The notes beneath the pieces were generated by a model. It saw only the letters and a list, made by a program, of their open reading frames with translations. It ran no database searches and was not told where the DNA came from. Shown here piece after piece: positions 12,492 to 24,600 of a stretch of 64,000 nucleotides of DNA. The position numbers were made by a program, and so were the translations under genes. Numbering within the stretch: the first letter of the stretch is position 1; every line of letters begins with the position of its first letter. The DNA comes from Loxodes magnus (taxonomy: Eukaryota > Ciliophora > Karyorelictea > Loxodida > Loxodidae): the NCBI GenBank assembly GCA_946699065.1, contig CAMPDV010001731.1, positions 1 through 64,000 of the forward strand. Direction: 5' to 3'.

Positions 12492-13283
12492 GTAAAAAAA
12501 ACTTTTATTCCAATCCGAAATTATTTAGTCCGATCCAACCCAGACATCCAGTGTAAATCTCTGAGCAAAAATCATCCTTGTAAAAAAAACTTTTATTCCA
12601 ATCCGAAATTATTTAGTCCGATCCAACCCAGACATCCAGTGTAAATCTCTGAGCAAAAAACATCCTTGTAAAAAAAACTTTTATTCCAATCCGAAATTAT
12701 TTAGTCCGATCCAACCCAGACATCCAGTGTAAATCTCTGAGCAAAAAACATCCTTGTAAAAAAAACTTTTATTCCAATCCGAAATTATTTAGTCCGATCC
12801 AACCCAGACATCCAGTGTAAATCTCTGAGCAAAAAACATCCTTGTAAAAAAAACTTTTATTCCAATCCGAATGTTTTTAGTCCGATCCAACCCAGACATC
12901 CAGTGTAAATCTCTGAGCAAAAAACATCCTTGTAAAAAAAACTTTTATTCCAATCCGAAATTATTTAGTCCGATCCAACCCAGACATCCAGTGTAAATCT
13001 CTGAGCAAAAAGCAACCTTGTAAAAAAAACTTTTATTCCAATCCGAATGTTTTTAGTCCGATCCAACCCAGACATCCAGTGTAAATCTCTGAGCAAAAAA
13101 CATCCTTGTAAAAAAAACTTTTATTCCAATCCGAAATTATTTAGTCCGATCCAACCCAGACATCCAGTGTAAATCTCTGAGCAAAAAACATCCTTGTAAA
13201 AAAAACTTTTATTCCAATCCGAAATTATTTAGTCCGATCCAACCCAGACATCCAGTGTAAATCTCTGAGCAAAAAACATCCTT
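12492..13283 (+). repeat. 9-monomer unit, copy 2
   Basis: This is an exact-looking copy of 11700-12491 at a 792-bp offset: the A81>T base is at 12572, T at 12844, A81>G/T84>A at 12932 and T at 13020. The private A81>T marker in both copies shows direct descent. The unit overlaps the start of the 36-monomer block at 12580. Confidence 0.9.
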
Positions 13284-15747
13284 GTAAAAAAAACTTTTAT
13301 TCCAATCCGAATGTTTTTAGTCCGATCCAACCCAGACATCCAGTGTAAATCTCTGAGCAAAAAACATCCTTGTAAAAAAAACTTTTATTCCAATCCGAAA
13401 TTATTTAGTCCGATCCAACCCAGACATCCAGTGTAAATCTCTGAGCAAAAAACATCCTTGTAAAAAAAACTTTTATTCCAATCCGAATGTATTTAGTCCG
13501 ATCCAACCCAGACATCCAGTGTAAATCTCTGAGCAAAAAACATCCTTGTAAAAAAAACTTTTATTCCAATCCGAATGTTTTTAGTCCGATCCAACCCAGA
13601 CATCCAGTGTAAATCTCTGAGCAAAAAACATCCTTGTAAAAAAAACTTTTATTCCAATCCGAAATTATTTAGTCCGATCCAACCCAGACATCCAGTGTAA
13701 ATCTCTGAGCAAAAAACATCCTTGTAAAAAAAACTTTTATTCCAATCCGAAATTATTTAGTCCGATCCAACCCAGACATCCAGTGTAAATCTCTGAGCAA
13801 AAAACATCCTTGTAAAAAAAACTTTTATTCCAATCCGAAATTATTTAGTCCGATCCAACCCAGACATACAGTGTAAATCTCTGAGCAAAAAACATCCTTG
13901 TAAAAAAAACTTTTATTCCAATCCGAAATTATTTAGTCCGATCCAACCCAGACATCCAGTGTAAATCTCTGAGCAAAAAACATCCTTGTAAAAAAAACTT
14001 TTATTCCAATCCGAAATTATTTAGTCCGATCCAACCCAGACATCCAGTGTAAATCTCTGAGCAAAAAACATCCTTGTAAAAAAAACTTTTATTCCAATCC
14101 GAATGTATTTAGTCCGATCCAACCCAGACATCCAGTGTAAATCTCTGAGCAAAAAACATCCTTGTAAAAAAAACTTTTATTCCAATCCGAAATTATTTAG
14201 TCCGATCCAACCCAGACATCCAGTGTAAATCTCTAAGCAAAAAACATCCTTGTAAAAAAAACTTTTATTCCAATCCGAATGTATTTAGTCCGATCCAACC
14301 CAGACATCCAGTGTAAATCTCTGAGCAAAAAACATCCTTGTAAAAAAAACTTTTATTCCAATCCGAAATTATTTAGTCCGATCCAACCCAGACATCCAGT
14401 GTAAATCTCTGAGCAAAAAACATCCTTGTAAAAAAAACTTTTATTCCAATCCGAATGTTTTTAGTCCGATCCATCCCAGACATCCAGTGTAAATCTCTGA
14501 GCAAAAAACAACCTTGTAAAAAAAACTTTTATTCCAATCCGAAATTATTTAGTCCGATCCAACCCAGACATCCAGTGTAAATCTCTGAGCAAAAAACATC
14601 CTTGTAAAAAAAACTTTTATTCCAATCCGAAATTATTTAGTCCGATCCAACCCAGACATCCAGTGTAAATCTCTGAGCAAAAAACATCCTTGTAAAAAAA
14701 ACTTTTATTCCAATCCGAATGTTTTTAGTCCGATCCAACCCAGACATCCAGTGTAAATCTCTGAGCAAAAAACATCCTTGTAAAAAAAACTTTTATTCCA
14801 ATCCGAAATTATTTAGTCCGATCCAACCCAGACATCCAGTGTAAATCTCTGAGCAAAAAGCAACCTTGTAAAAAAAACTTTTATTCCAATCCGAATGTAT
14901 TTAGTCCGATCCAACCCAGACATCCAGTGTAAATCTCTAAGCAAAAAACATCCTTGTAAAAAAAACTTTTATTCCAATCCGAATGTATTTAGTCCGATCC
15001 AACCCAGACATCCAGTGTAAATCTCTGAGCAAAAAACATCCTTGTAAAAAAAACTTTTATTCCAATCCGAAATTATTTAGTCCGATCCAACCCAGACATC
15101 CAGTGTAAATCTCTGAGCAAAAAACATCCTTGTAAAAAAAACTTTTATTCCAATCCGAATGTTTTTAGTCCGATCCAACCCAGACATCCAGTGTAAATCT
15201 CTGAGCAAAAAACATCCTTGTAAAAAAAACTTTTATTCCAATCCGAATGTTTTTAGTCCGATCCAACCCAGACATCCAGTGTAAATCTCTGAGCAAAAAA
15301 CATCCTTGTAAAAAAAACTTTTATTCCAATCCGAAATTATTTAGTCCGATCCAACCCAGACATACAGTGTAAATCTCTGAGCAAAAAACATCCTTGTAAA
15401 AAAAACTTTTATTCCAATCCGAAATTATTTAGTCCGATCCAACCCAGACATCCAGTGTAAATCTCTGAGCAAAAAACATCCTTGTAAAAAAAACTTTTAT
15501 TCCAATCCGAATGTTTTTAGTCCGATCCAACCCAGACATCCAGTGTAAATCTCTGAGCAAAAAACATCCTTGTAAAAAAAACTTTTATTCCAATCCGAAT
15601 GTTTTTAGTCCGATCCAACCCAGACATCCAGTGTAAATCTCTGAGCAAAAAACATCCTTGTAAAAAAAACTTTTATTCCAATCCGAAATTATTTAGTCCG
15701 ATCCAACCCAGACATCCAGTGTAAATCTCTGAGCAAAAAACAACCTT
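12580..15747 (+). repeat. 36-monomer block, copy 2 (matches 5807-8974)
   Basis: The ordered markers of 5807-8974 recur 6773 bp away (77 monomers less three deleted bases): C57>A 13812, B 14076, G72>A 14164, B 14252, T with A47>T/T84>A 14428, T 14692, A81>G/T84>A 14780, B with G72>A 14868, T 15132, T 15220, C57>A 15308, T 15484, T 15572, T84>A 15660. The only difference I found is monomer 14956, B-type where 8183 is T-type, a single base at offset 32. Confidence 0.88.
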
Positions 15748-18210
15748 GTAAAAAAAACTTTTATTCCAATCCGAATGTTTTTAGTCCGATCCAACCCAGA
15801 CATCCAGTGTAAATCTCTGAGCAAAAAACATCCTTGTAAAAAAAACTTTTATTCCAATCCGAATGTTTTTAGTCCGATCCAACCCAGACATCCAGTGTAA
15901 ATCTCTGAGAAAAAACATCCTTGTAAAAAAAACTTTTATTCCAATCCGAAATTATTTAGTCCGATCCAACCCAGACATCCAGTGTAAATCTCTGAGCAAA
16001 AAACATCCTTGTAAAAAAAACTTTTATTCCAATCCGAATGTATTTAGTCCGATCCAACCCAGACATCCAGTGTAAATCTCTAAGCAAAAAACATCCTTGT
16101 AAAAAAAACTTTTATTCCAATCCGAATGTTTTTAGTCCGATCCAACCCAGACATCCAGTGTAAATCTCTGAGCAAAAAACATCCTTGTAAAAAAAACTTT
16201 TATTCCAATCCGAAATTATTTAGTCCGATCCAACCCAGACATCCAGTGTAAATCTCTGAGCAAAAAACATCCTTGTAAAAAAAACTTTTATTCCAATCCG
16301 AAATTATTTAGTCCGATCCAACCCAGACATCCAGTGTAAATCTCTGAGCAAAAAACATCCTTGTAAAAAAAACTTTTATTCCAATCCGAAATTATTTAGT
16401 CCGATCCAACCCAGACATCCAGTGTAAATCTCTGAGCAAAAAACATCCTTGTAAAAAAAACTTTTATTCCAATCCGAAATTATTTAGTCCGATCCATCCC
16501 AGACATCCAGTGTAAATCTCTGAGCAAAAAACATCCTTGTAAAAAAAACTTTTATTCCAATCCGAAATTATTTAGTCCGATCCAACCCAGACATCCAGTG
16601 TAAATCTCTGAGCAAAAAACATCCTTGTAAAAAAAACTTTTATTCCAATCCGAAATTATTTAGTCCGATCCAACCCAGACATCCAGTGTAAATCTCTGAG
16701 CAAAAAACATCCTTGTAAAAAAAACTTTTATTCCAATCCGAAATTATTTAGTCCGATCCAACCCAGACATCCAGTGTAAATCTCTGAGCAAAAAACATCC
16801 TTGTAAAAAAAACTTTTATTCCAATCCGAAATTATTTAGTCCGATCCAACCCAGACATCCAGTGTAAATCTCTGAGCAAAAAACATCCTTGTAAAAAAAA
16901 CTTTTATTCCAATCCGAATGTTTTTAGTCCGATCCAACCCAGACATCCAGTGTAAATCTCTGAGCAAAAAACATCCTTGTAAAAAAAACTTTTATTCCAA
17001 TCCGAAATTATTTAGTCCGATCCAACCCAGACATCCAGTGTAAATCTCTGAGCAAAAAACATCCTTGTAAAAAAAACTTTTATTCCAATCCGAATGTTTT
17101 TAGTCCGATCCAACCCAGACATCCAGTGTAAATCTCTGAGCAAAAAACATCCTTGTAAAAAAAACTTTTATTCCAATCCGAATGTATTTAGTCCGATCCA
17201 ACCCAGACATCCAGTGTAAATCTCTGAGCAAAAAACAACCTTGTAAAAAAAACTTTTATTCCAATCCGAAATTATTTAGTCCGATCCAACCCAGACATCC
17301 AGTGTAAATCTCTGAGCAAAAAACATCCTTGTAAAAAAAACTTTTATTCCAATCCGAATGTATTTAGTCCGATCCAACCCAGACATCCAGTGTAAATCTC
17401 TGAGCAAAAAACATCCTTGTAAAAAAAACTTTTATTCCAATCCGAATGTTTTTAGTCCGATCCAACCCAGACATCCAGTGTAAATCTCTGAGCAAAAAAC
17501 AACCTTGTAAAAAAAACTTTTATTCCAATCCGAAATTATTTAGTCCGATCCAACCCAGACATCCAGTGTAAATCTCTGAGCAAAAAACAACCTTGTAAAA
17601 AAAACTTTTATTCCAATCCGAAATTATTTAGTCCGATCCAACCCAGACATCCAGTGTAAATCTCTGAGCAAAAAACATCCTTGTAAAAAAAACTTTTATT
17701 CCAATGCGAAATTATTTAGTCCGATCCAACCCAGACATCCAGTGTAAATCTCTGAGCAAAAAACATCCTTGTAAAAAAAACTTTTATTCCAATCCGAATG
17801 TTTTTAGTCCGATCCAACCCAGACATCCAGTGTAAATCTCTGAGCAAAAAACATCCTTGTAAAAAAAACTTTTATTCCAATCCGAATGTATTTAGTCCGA
17901 TCCAACCCAGACATCCAGTGTAAATCTCTGAGCAAAAAACAACCTTGTAAAAAAAACTTTTATTCCAATCCGAATGTATTTAGTCCGATCCAACCCAGAC
18001 ATCCAGTGTAAATCTCTGAGCAAAAAACATCCTTGTAAAAAAAACTTTTATTCCAATCCGAATGTATTTAGTCCGATCCAACCCAGACATCCAGTGTAAA
18101 TCTCTGAGCAAAAAACATCCTTGTAAAAAAAACTTTTATTCCAATCCGAAATTGTTTAGTCCGATCCAACCCAGACATCCAGTGTAAATCTCTGAGCAAA
18201 AAACATCCTT
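15748..18210 (+). repeat. Mixed monomer stretch with the last C75-deleted copy
   Basis: Monomers include T (15748), 87-bp T (15836-15922), A, B with G72>A (16011), T (16099), A with A47>T (16451), A run, T (16891), T (17067), B with T84>A (17155), B (17331), T with T84>A (17419), A with T84>A (17507), A with C24>G (17683, first copy of this marker), T (17771), B with T84>A (17859), B (17947), B (18035) and G-type (18123). The block 17859-18210 recurs at 22347-22698. No gene is present. Confidence 0.88.
15836..15922 (+). repeat. 87-bp monomer: T-type lacking C75
   Basis: GAGAAAAAACATCC replaces GAGCAAAAAACATCC. Five copies in the window share this deletion (1, 8975, 9150, 10205, 15836), all T-type and all followed by an A-type copy. 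This one is preceded by an undeleted T copy (15748), unlike its positional counterpart near 8975. Confidence 0.9.
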
Positions 18211-20762
18211 GTAAAAAAAACTTTTATTCCAATCCGAAATTATTTAGTCCGATCCAACCCAGACATCCAGTGTAAATCTCTGAGCAAAAAACAACCTTGT
18301 AAAAAAAACTTTTATTCCAATCCGAAATTATTTAGTCCGATCCAACCCAGACATACAGTGTAAATCTCTGAGCAAAAAACATCCTTGTAAAAAAAACTTT
18401 TATTCCAATCCGAAATTATTTAGTCCGATCCAACCCAGACATCCAGTGTAAATCTCTGAGCAAAAAGCAACCTTGTAAAAAAAACTTTTATTCCAATCCG
18501 AAATTATTTAGTCCGATCCAACCCAGACATCCAGTGTAAATCTCTGAGCAAAAAACATCCTTGTAAAAAAAACTTTTATTCCAATGCGAAATTATTTAGT
18601 CCGATCCAACCCAGACATCCAGTCTAAATCTCTGAGCAAAAAACATCCTTTTAAAAAAAACTTTTATTCCAATCCGAAATTATTTAGTCCGATCCAACCC
18701 AGACATCCAGTGTAAATCTCTGAGCAAAAAACATCCTTGTAAAAAAAACTTTTATTCCAATCCGAAATTATTTAGTCCGATCCAACCCAGACATCCAGTG
18801 TAAATCTCTGAGCAAAAAACATCCTTGTAAAAAAAACTTTTATTCCAATCCGAAATTATTTAGTCCGATCCAACCCAGACATACAGTGTAAATCTCTGAG
18901 CAAAAAACATCCTTGTAAAAAAAACTTTTATTCCAATCCGAAATTATTTAGTCCGATCCAACCCAGACATCCAGTGTAAATCTCTGAGCAAAAAACATCC
19001 TTGTAAAAAAAACTTTTATTCCAATCCGAATGTTTTTAGTCCGATCCAACCCAGACATCCAGTGTAAATCTCTGAGCAAAAAACATCCTTGTAAAAAAAA
19101 CTTTTATTCCAATCCGAATGTATTTAGTCCGATCCAACCCAGACATCCAGTGTAAATCTCTGAGCAAAAAACAACCTTGTAAAAAAAACTTTTATTCCAA
19201 TCCGAAATTATTTAGTCCGATCCAACCCAGACATCCAGTGTAAATCTCTGAGCAAAAAACATCCTTGTAAAAAAAACTTTTATTCCAATCCGAATGTTTT
19301 TAGTCCGATCCAACCCAGACATCCAGTGTAAATCTCTGAGCAAAAAACATCCTTGTAAAAAAAACTTTTATTCCAATCCGAAATTATTTAGTCCGATCCA
19401 ACCCAGACATCCAGTGTAAATCTCTGAGCAAAAAACATCCTTGTAAAAAAAACTTTTATTCCAATCCGAAATTATTTAGTCCGATCCAACCCAGACATCC
19501 AGTGTAAATCTCTGAGCAAAAAACATCCTTGTAAAAAAAACTTTTATTCCAATCCGAAATTATTTAGTCCGATCCATCCCAGACATCCAGTGTAAATCTC
19601 TGAGCAAAAAACATCCTTGTAAAAAAAACTTTTATTCCAATCCGAAATTATTTAGTCCGATCCAACCCAGACATCCAGTGTAAATCTCTGAGCAAAAAAC
19701 ATCCTTGTAAAAAAAACTTTTATTCCAATGCGAAATTATTTAGTCCGATCCAACCCAGACATCCAGTGTAAATCTCTGAGCAAAAAACATCCTTTTAAAA
19801 AAAACTTTTATTCCAATGCGAAATTATTTAGTCCGATCCAACCCAGACATCCAGTGTAAATCTCTGAGCAAAAAACATCCTTGTAAAAAAAACTTTTATT
19901 CCAATCCGAAATTATTTAGTCCGATCCAACCCAGACATCCAGTGTAAATCTCTGAGCAAAAAACAACCTTGTAAAAAAAACTTTTATTCCAATCCGAAAT
20001 TATTTAGTCCGATCCAACCCAGACATACAGTGTAAATCTCTGAGCAAAAAACATCCTTGTAAAAAAAACTTTTATTCCAATCCGAAATTATTTAGTCCGA
20101 TCCAACCCAGACATCCAGTGTAAATCTCTGAGCAAAAAGCAACCTTGTAAAAAAAACTTTTATTCCAATCCGAAATTATTTAGTCCGATCCAACCCAGAC
20201 ATCCAGTGTAAATCTCTGAGCAAAAAACATCCTTGTAAAAAAAACTTTTATTCCAATGCGAAATTATTTAGTCCGATCCAACCCAGACATCCAGTCTAAA
20301 TCTCTGAGCAAAAAACATCCTTTTAAAAAAAACTTTTATTCCAATCCGAAATTATTTAGTCCGATCCAACCCAGACATCCAGTGTAAATCTCTGAGCAAA
20401 AAGCAACCTTGTAAAAAAAACTTTTATTCCAATCCGAAATTATTTAGTCCGATCCAACCCAGACATACAGTGTAAATCTCTGAGCAAAAAACATCCTTGT
20501 AAAAAAAACTTTTATTCCAATCCGAATGTTTTTAGTCCGATCCAACCCAGACATCCAGTGTAAATCTCTGAGCAAAAAACATCCTTGTAAAAAAAACTTT
20601 TATTCCAATCCGAATGTATTTAGTCCGATCCAACCCAGACATCCAGTGTAAATCTCTGAGCAAAAAACAACCTTGTAAAAAAAACTTTTATTCCAATCCG
20701 AAATTATTTAGTCCGATCCAACCCAGACATCCAGTGTAAATCTCTGAGCAAAAAACATCCTT
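18211..20762 (+). repeat. Imperfect 17- to 19-monomer repeat with C24>G, G62>C and G1>T copies
   Basis: The cassette A(T84>A), A(C57>A), A(A81>G/T84>A), A, A(C24>G plus G62>C) at 18211-18650 recurs at 19883-20322, 1672 bp (19 monomers) away. In both cases the next monomer starts with T in place of G (18651, 20323). A second cassette, T then B(T84>A) then A then T, at 19003 recurs at 20499 with a 17-monomer offset. The change of offset shows two monomers lost or gained between copies. Confidence 0.85.
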
Positions 20763-21202
20763 GTAAAAAAAACTTTTATTCCAATCCGAATGTTTTTAGT
20801 CCGATCCAACCCAGACATCCAGTGTAAATCTCTGAGCAAAAAACATCCTTGTAAAAAAAACTTTTATTCCAATCCGAAATTATTTAGTCCGATCCAACCC
20901 AGACATCCAGTGTAAATCTCTGAGCAAAAAACATCCTTGTAAAAAAAACTTTTATTCCAATCCGAATGTTTTTAGTCCGATCCAACCCAGACATACAGTG
21001 TAAATCTCTGAGCAAAAAACATCCTTGTAAAAAAAACTTTTATTCCAATCCGAAATTATTTAGTCCGATCCAACCCAGACATCCAGTGTAAATCTCTGAG
21101 CAAAAAACAACCTTGTAAAAAAAACTTTTATTCCAATCCGAAATTATTTAGTCCGATCCAACCCAGACATCCAGTGTAAATCTCTGAGCAAAAAACATCC
21201 TT
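20763..21202 (+). repeat. 5-monomer unit, copy 1
   Basis: Monomers are T, A, T with C57>A (20939), A with T84>A (21027), A. The combination T-type plus C57>A is rare; most C57>A copies are A-type. The unit repeats at 21203 at a 440-bp offset. Confidence 0.85.
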
Positions 21203-21642
21203 GTAAAAAAAACTTTTATTCCAATCCGAATGTTTTTAGTCCGATCCAACCCAGACATCCAGTGTAAATCTCTGAGCAAAAAACATCCTTGTAAAAAAAA
21301 CTTTTATTCCAATCCGAAATTATTTAGTCCGATCCAACCCAGACATCCAGTGTAAATCTCTGAGCAAAAAACATCCTTGTAAAAAAAACTTTTATTCCAA
21401 TCCGAATGTTTTTAGTCCGATCCAACCCAGACATACAGTGTAAATCTCTGAGCAAAAAACATCCTTGTAAAAAAAACTTTTATTCCAATCCGAAATTATT
21501 TAGTCCGATCCAACCCAGACATCCAGTGTAAATCTCTGAGCAAAAAACATCCTTGTAAAAAAAACTTTTATTCCAATCCGAATGTTTTTAGTCCGATCCA
21601 ACCCAGACATCCAGTGTAAATCTCTGAGCAAAAAACATCCTT
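21203..21642 (+). repeat. 5-monomer unit, copy 2
   Basis: It begins T, A, T with C57>A (21379), A, then T (21555), where copy 1 has A. The T84>A marker is now two monomers later (21643). A third, related copy carries T with C57>A at 23755, 32 monomers from the first. Confidence 0.8.
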
Positions 21643-24600
21643 GTAAAAAAAACTTTTATTCCAATCCGAAATTATTTAGTCCGATCCAACCCAGACATCC
21701 AGTGTAAATCTCTGAGCAAAAAACAACCTTGTAAAAAAAACTTTTATTCCAATCCGAAATTATTTAGTCCGATCCAACCCAGACATCCAGTGTAAATCTC
21801 TGAGCAAAAAACATCCTTGTAAAAAAAACTTTTATTCCAATCCGAAATTGTTTAGTCCGATCCAACCCAGACATCCAGTGTAAATCTCTGAGCAAAAAAC
21901 ATCCTTGTAAAAAAAACTTTTATTCCAATCCGAAATTATTTAGTCCGATCCAACCCAGACATCCAGTGTAAATCTCTGAGCAAAAAACATCCTTGTAAAA
22001 AAAACTTTTATTCCAATCCGAAATTATTTAGTCCGATCCAACCCAGACATCCAGTGTAAATCTCTGAGCAAAAAACAACCTTGTAAAAAAAACTTTTATT
22101 CCAATCCGAATGTTTTTAGTCCGATCCAACCCAGACATCCAGTGTAAATCTCTGAGCAAAAAACATCCTTGTAAAAAAAACTTTTATTCCAATCCGAAAT
22201 TATTTAGTCCGATCCAACCCAGACATCCAGTGTAAATCTCTGAGCAAAAAACATCCTTGTAAAAAAAACTTTTATTCCAATCCGAAATTATTTAGTCCGA
22301 TCCAACCCAGACATCCAGTGTAAATCTCTGAGCAAAAAACAACCTTGTAAAAAAAACTTTTATTCCAATCCGAATGTATTTAGTCCGATCCAACCCAGAC
22401 ATCCAGTGTAAATCTCTGAGCAAAAAACAACCTTGTAAAAAAAACTTTTATTCCAATCCGAATGTATTTAGTCCGATCCAACCCAGACATCCAGTGTAAA
22501 TCTCTGAGCAAAAAACATCCTTGTAAAAAAAACTTTTATTCCAATCCGAATGTATTTAGTCCGATCCAACCCAGACATCCAGTGTAAATCTCTGAGCAAA
22601 AAACATCCTTGTAAAAAAAACTTTTATTCCAATCCGAAATTGTTTAGTCCGATCCAACCCAGACATCCAGTGTAAATCTCTGAGCAAAAAACATCCTTGT
22701 AAAAAAAACTTTTATTCCAATCCGAAATTATTTAGTCCGATCCAACCCAGACATCCAGTGTAAATCTCTGAGCAAAAAACATCCTTGTAAAAAAAACTTT
22801 TATTCCAATCCGAAATTATTTAGTCCGATCCAACCCAGACATCCAGTGTAAATCTCTGAGCAAAAAACATCCTTGTAAAAAAAACTTTTATTCCAATCCG
22901 AAATTATTTAGTCCGATCCAACCCAGACATCCAGTGTAAATCTCTGAGCAAAAAACATCCTTGTAAAAAAAACTTTTATTCCAATCCGAAATTATTTAGT
23001 CCGATCCAACCCAGACATCCAGTGTAAATCTCTGAGCAAAAAACATCCTTGTAAAAAAAACTTTTATTCCAATCCGAAATTATTTAGTCCGATCCAACCC
23101 AGACATCCAGTGTAAATCTCTGAGCAAAAAACATCCTTGTAAAAAAAACTTTTATTCCAATCCGAAATTATTTAGTCCGATCCAACCCAGACATCCAGTG
23201 TAAATCTCTGAGCAAAAAACATCCTTGTAAAAAAAACTTTTATTCCAATCCGAAATTATTTAGTCCGATCCAACCCAGACATCCAGTGTAAATCTCTGAG
23301 CAAAAAACATCCTTGTAAAAAAAACTTTTATTCCAATGCGAAATTATTTAGTCCGATCCAACCCAGACATCCAGTGTAAATCTCTGAGCAAAAAACAACC
23401 TTGTAAAAAAAACTTTTATTCCAATCCGAATGTTTTTAGTCCGATCCAACCCAGACATCCAGTGTAAATCTCTGAGCAAAAAACAACCTTGTAAAAAAAA
23501 CTTTTATTCCAATCCGAAATTATTTAGTCCGATCCAACCCAGACATCCAGTGTAAATCTCTGAGCAAAAAACATCCTTGTAAAAAAAACTTTTATTCCAA
23601 TCCGAATGTTTTTAGTCCGATCCAACCCAGACATCCAGTGTAAATCTCTGAGCAAAAAACATCCTTGTAAAAAAAACTTTTATTCCAATCCGAAATTATT
23701 TAGTCCGATCCAACCCAGACATCCAGTGTAAATCTCTGAGCAAAAAACATCCTTGTAAAAAAAACTTTTATTCCAATCCGAATGTTTTTAGTCCGATCCA
23801 ACCCAGACATACAGTGTAAATCTCTGAGCAAAAAACATCCTTGTAAAAAAAACTTTTATTCCAATCCGAAATTATTTAGTCCGATCCAACCCAGACATCC
23901 AGTGTAAATCTCTGAGCAAAAAACAACCTTGTAAAAAAAACTTTTATTCCAATCCGAAATTATTTAGTCCGATCCAACCCAGACATCCAGTGTAAATCTC
24001 TGAGCAAAAAACATCCTTGTAAAAAAAACTTTTATTCCAATCCGAATGTTTTTAGTCCGATCCAACCCAGACATCCAGTGTAAATCTCTGAGCAAAAAAC
24101 ATCCTTGTAAAAAAAACTTTTATTCCAATCCGAAATTGTTTAGTCCGATCCAACCCAGACATCCAGTGTAAATCTCTGAGCAAAAAACATCCTTGTAAAA
24201 AAAACTTTTATTCCAATCCGAAATTATTTAGTCCGATCCAACCCAGACATCCAGTGTAAATCTCTGAGCAAAAAACAACCTTGTAAAAAAAACTTTTATT
24301 CCAATCCGAATGTATTTAGTCCGATCCAACCCAGACATCCAGTGTAAATCTCTGAGCAAAAAACATCCTTGTAAAAAAAACTTTTATTCCAATCCGAATG
24401 TTTTTAGTCCGATCCAACCCAGACATCCAGTGTAAATCTCTGAGCAAAAAACATCCTTGTAAAAAAAACTTTTATTCCAATCCGAAATTATTTAGTCCGA
24501 TCCAACCCAGACATCCAGTGTAAATCTCTGAGCAAAAAACAACCTTGTAAAAAAAACTTTTATTCCAATCCGAAATTATTTAGTCCGATCCAACCCAGAC

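Noticed and set aside
15863-16075. Identical 70-codon frame
   Set aside because: Product of the C75-deleted monomer at 15836, with the same explanation.
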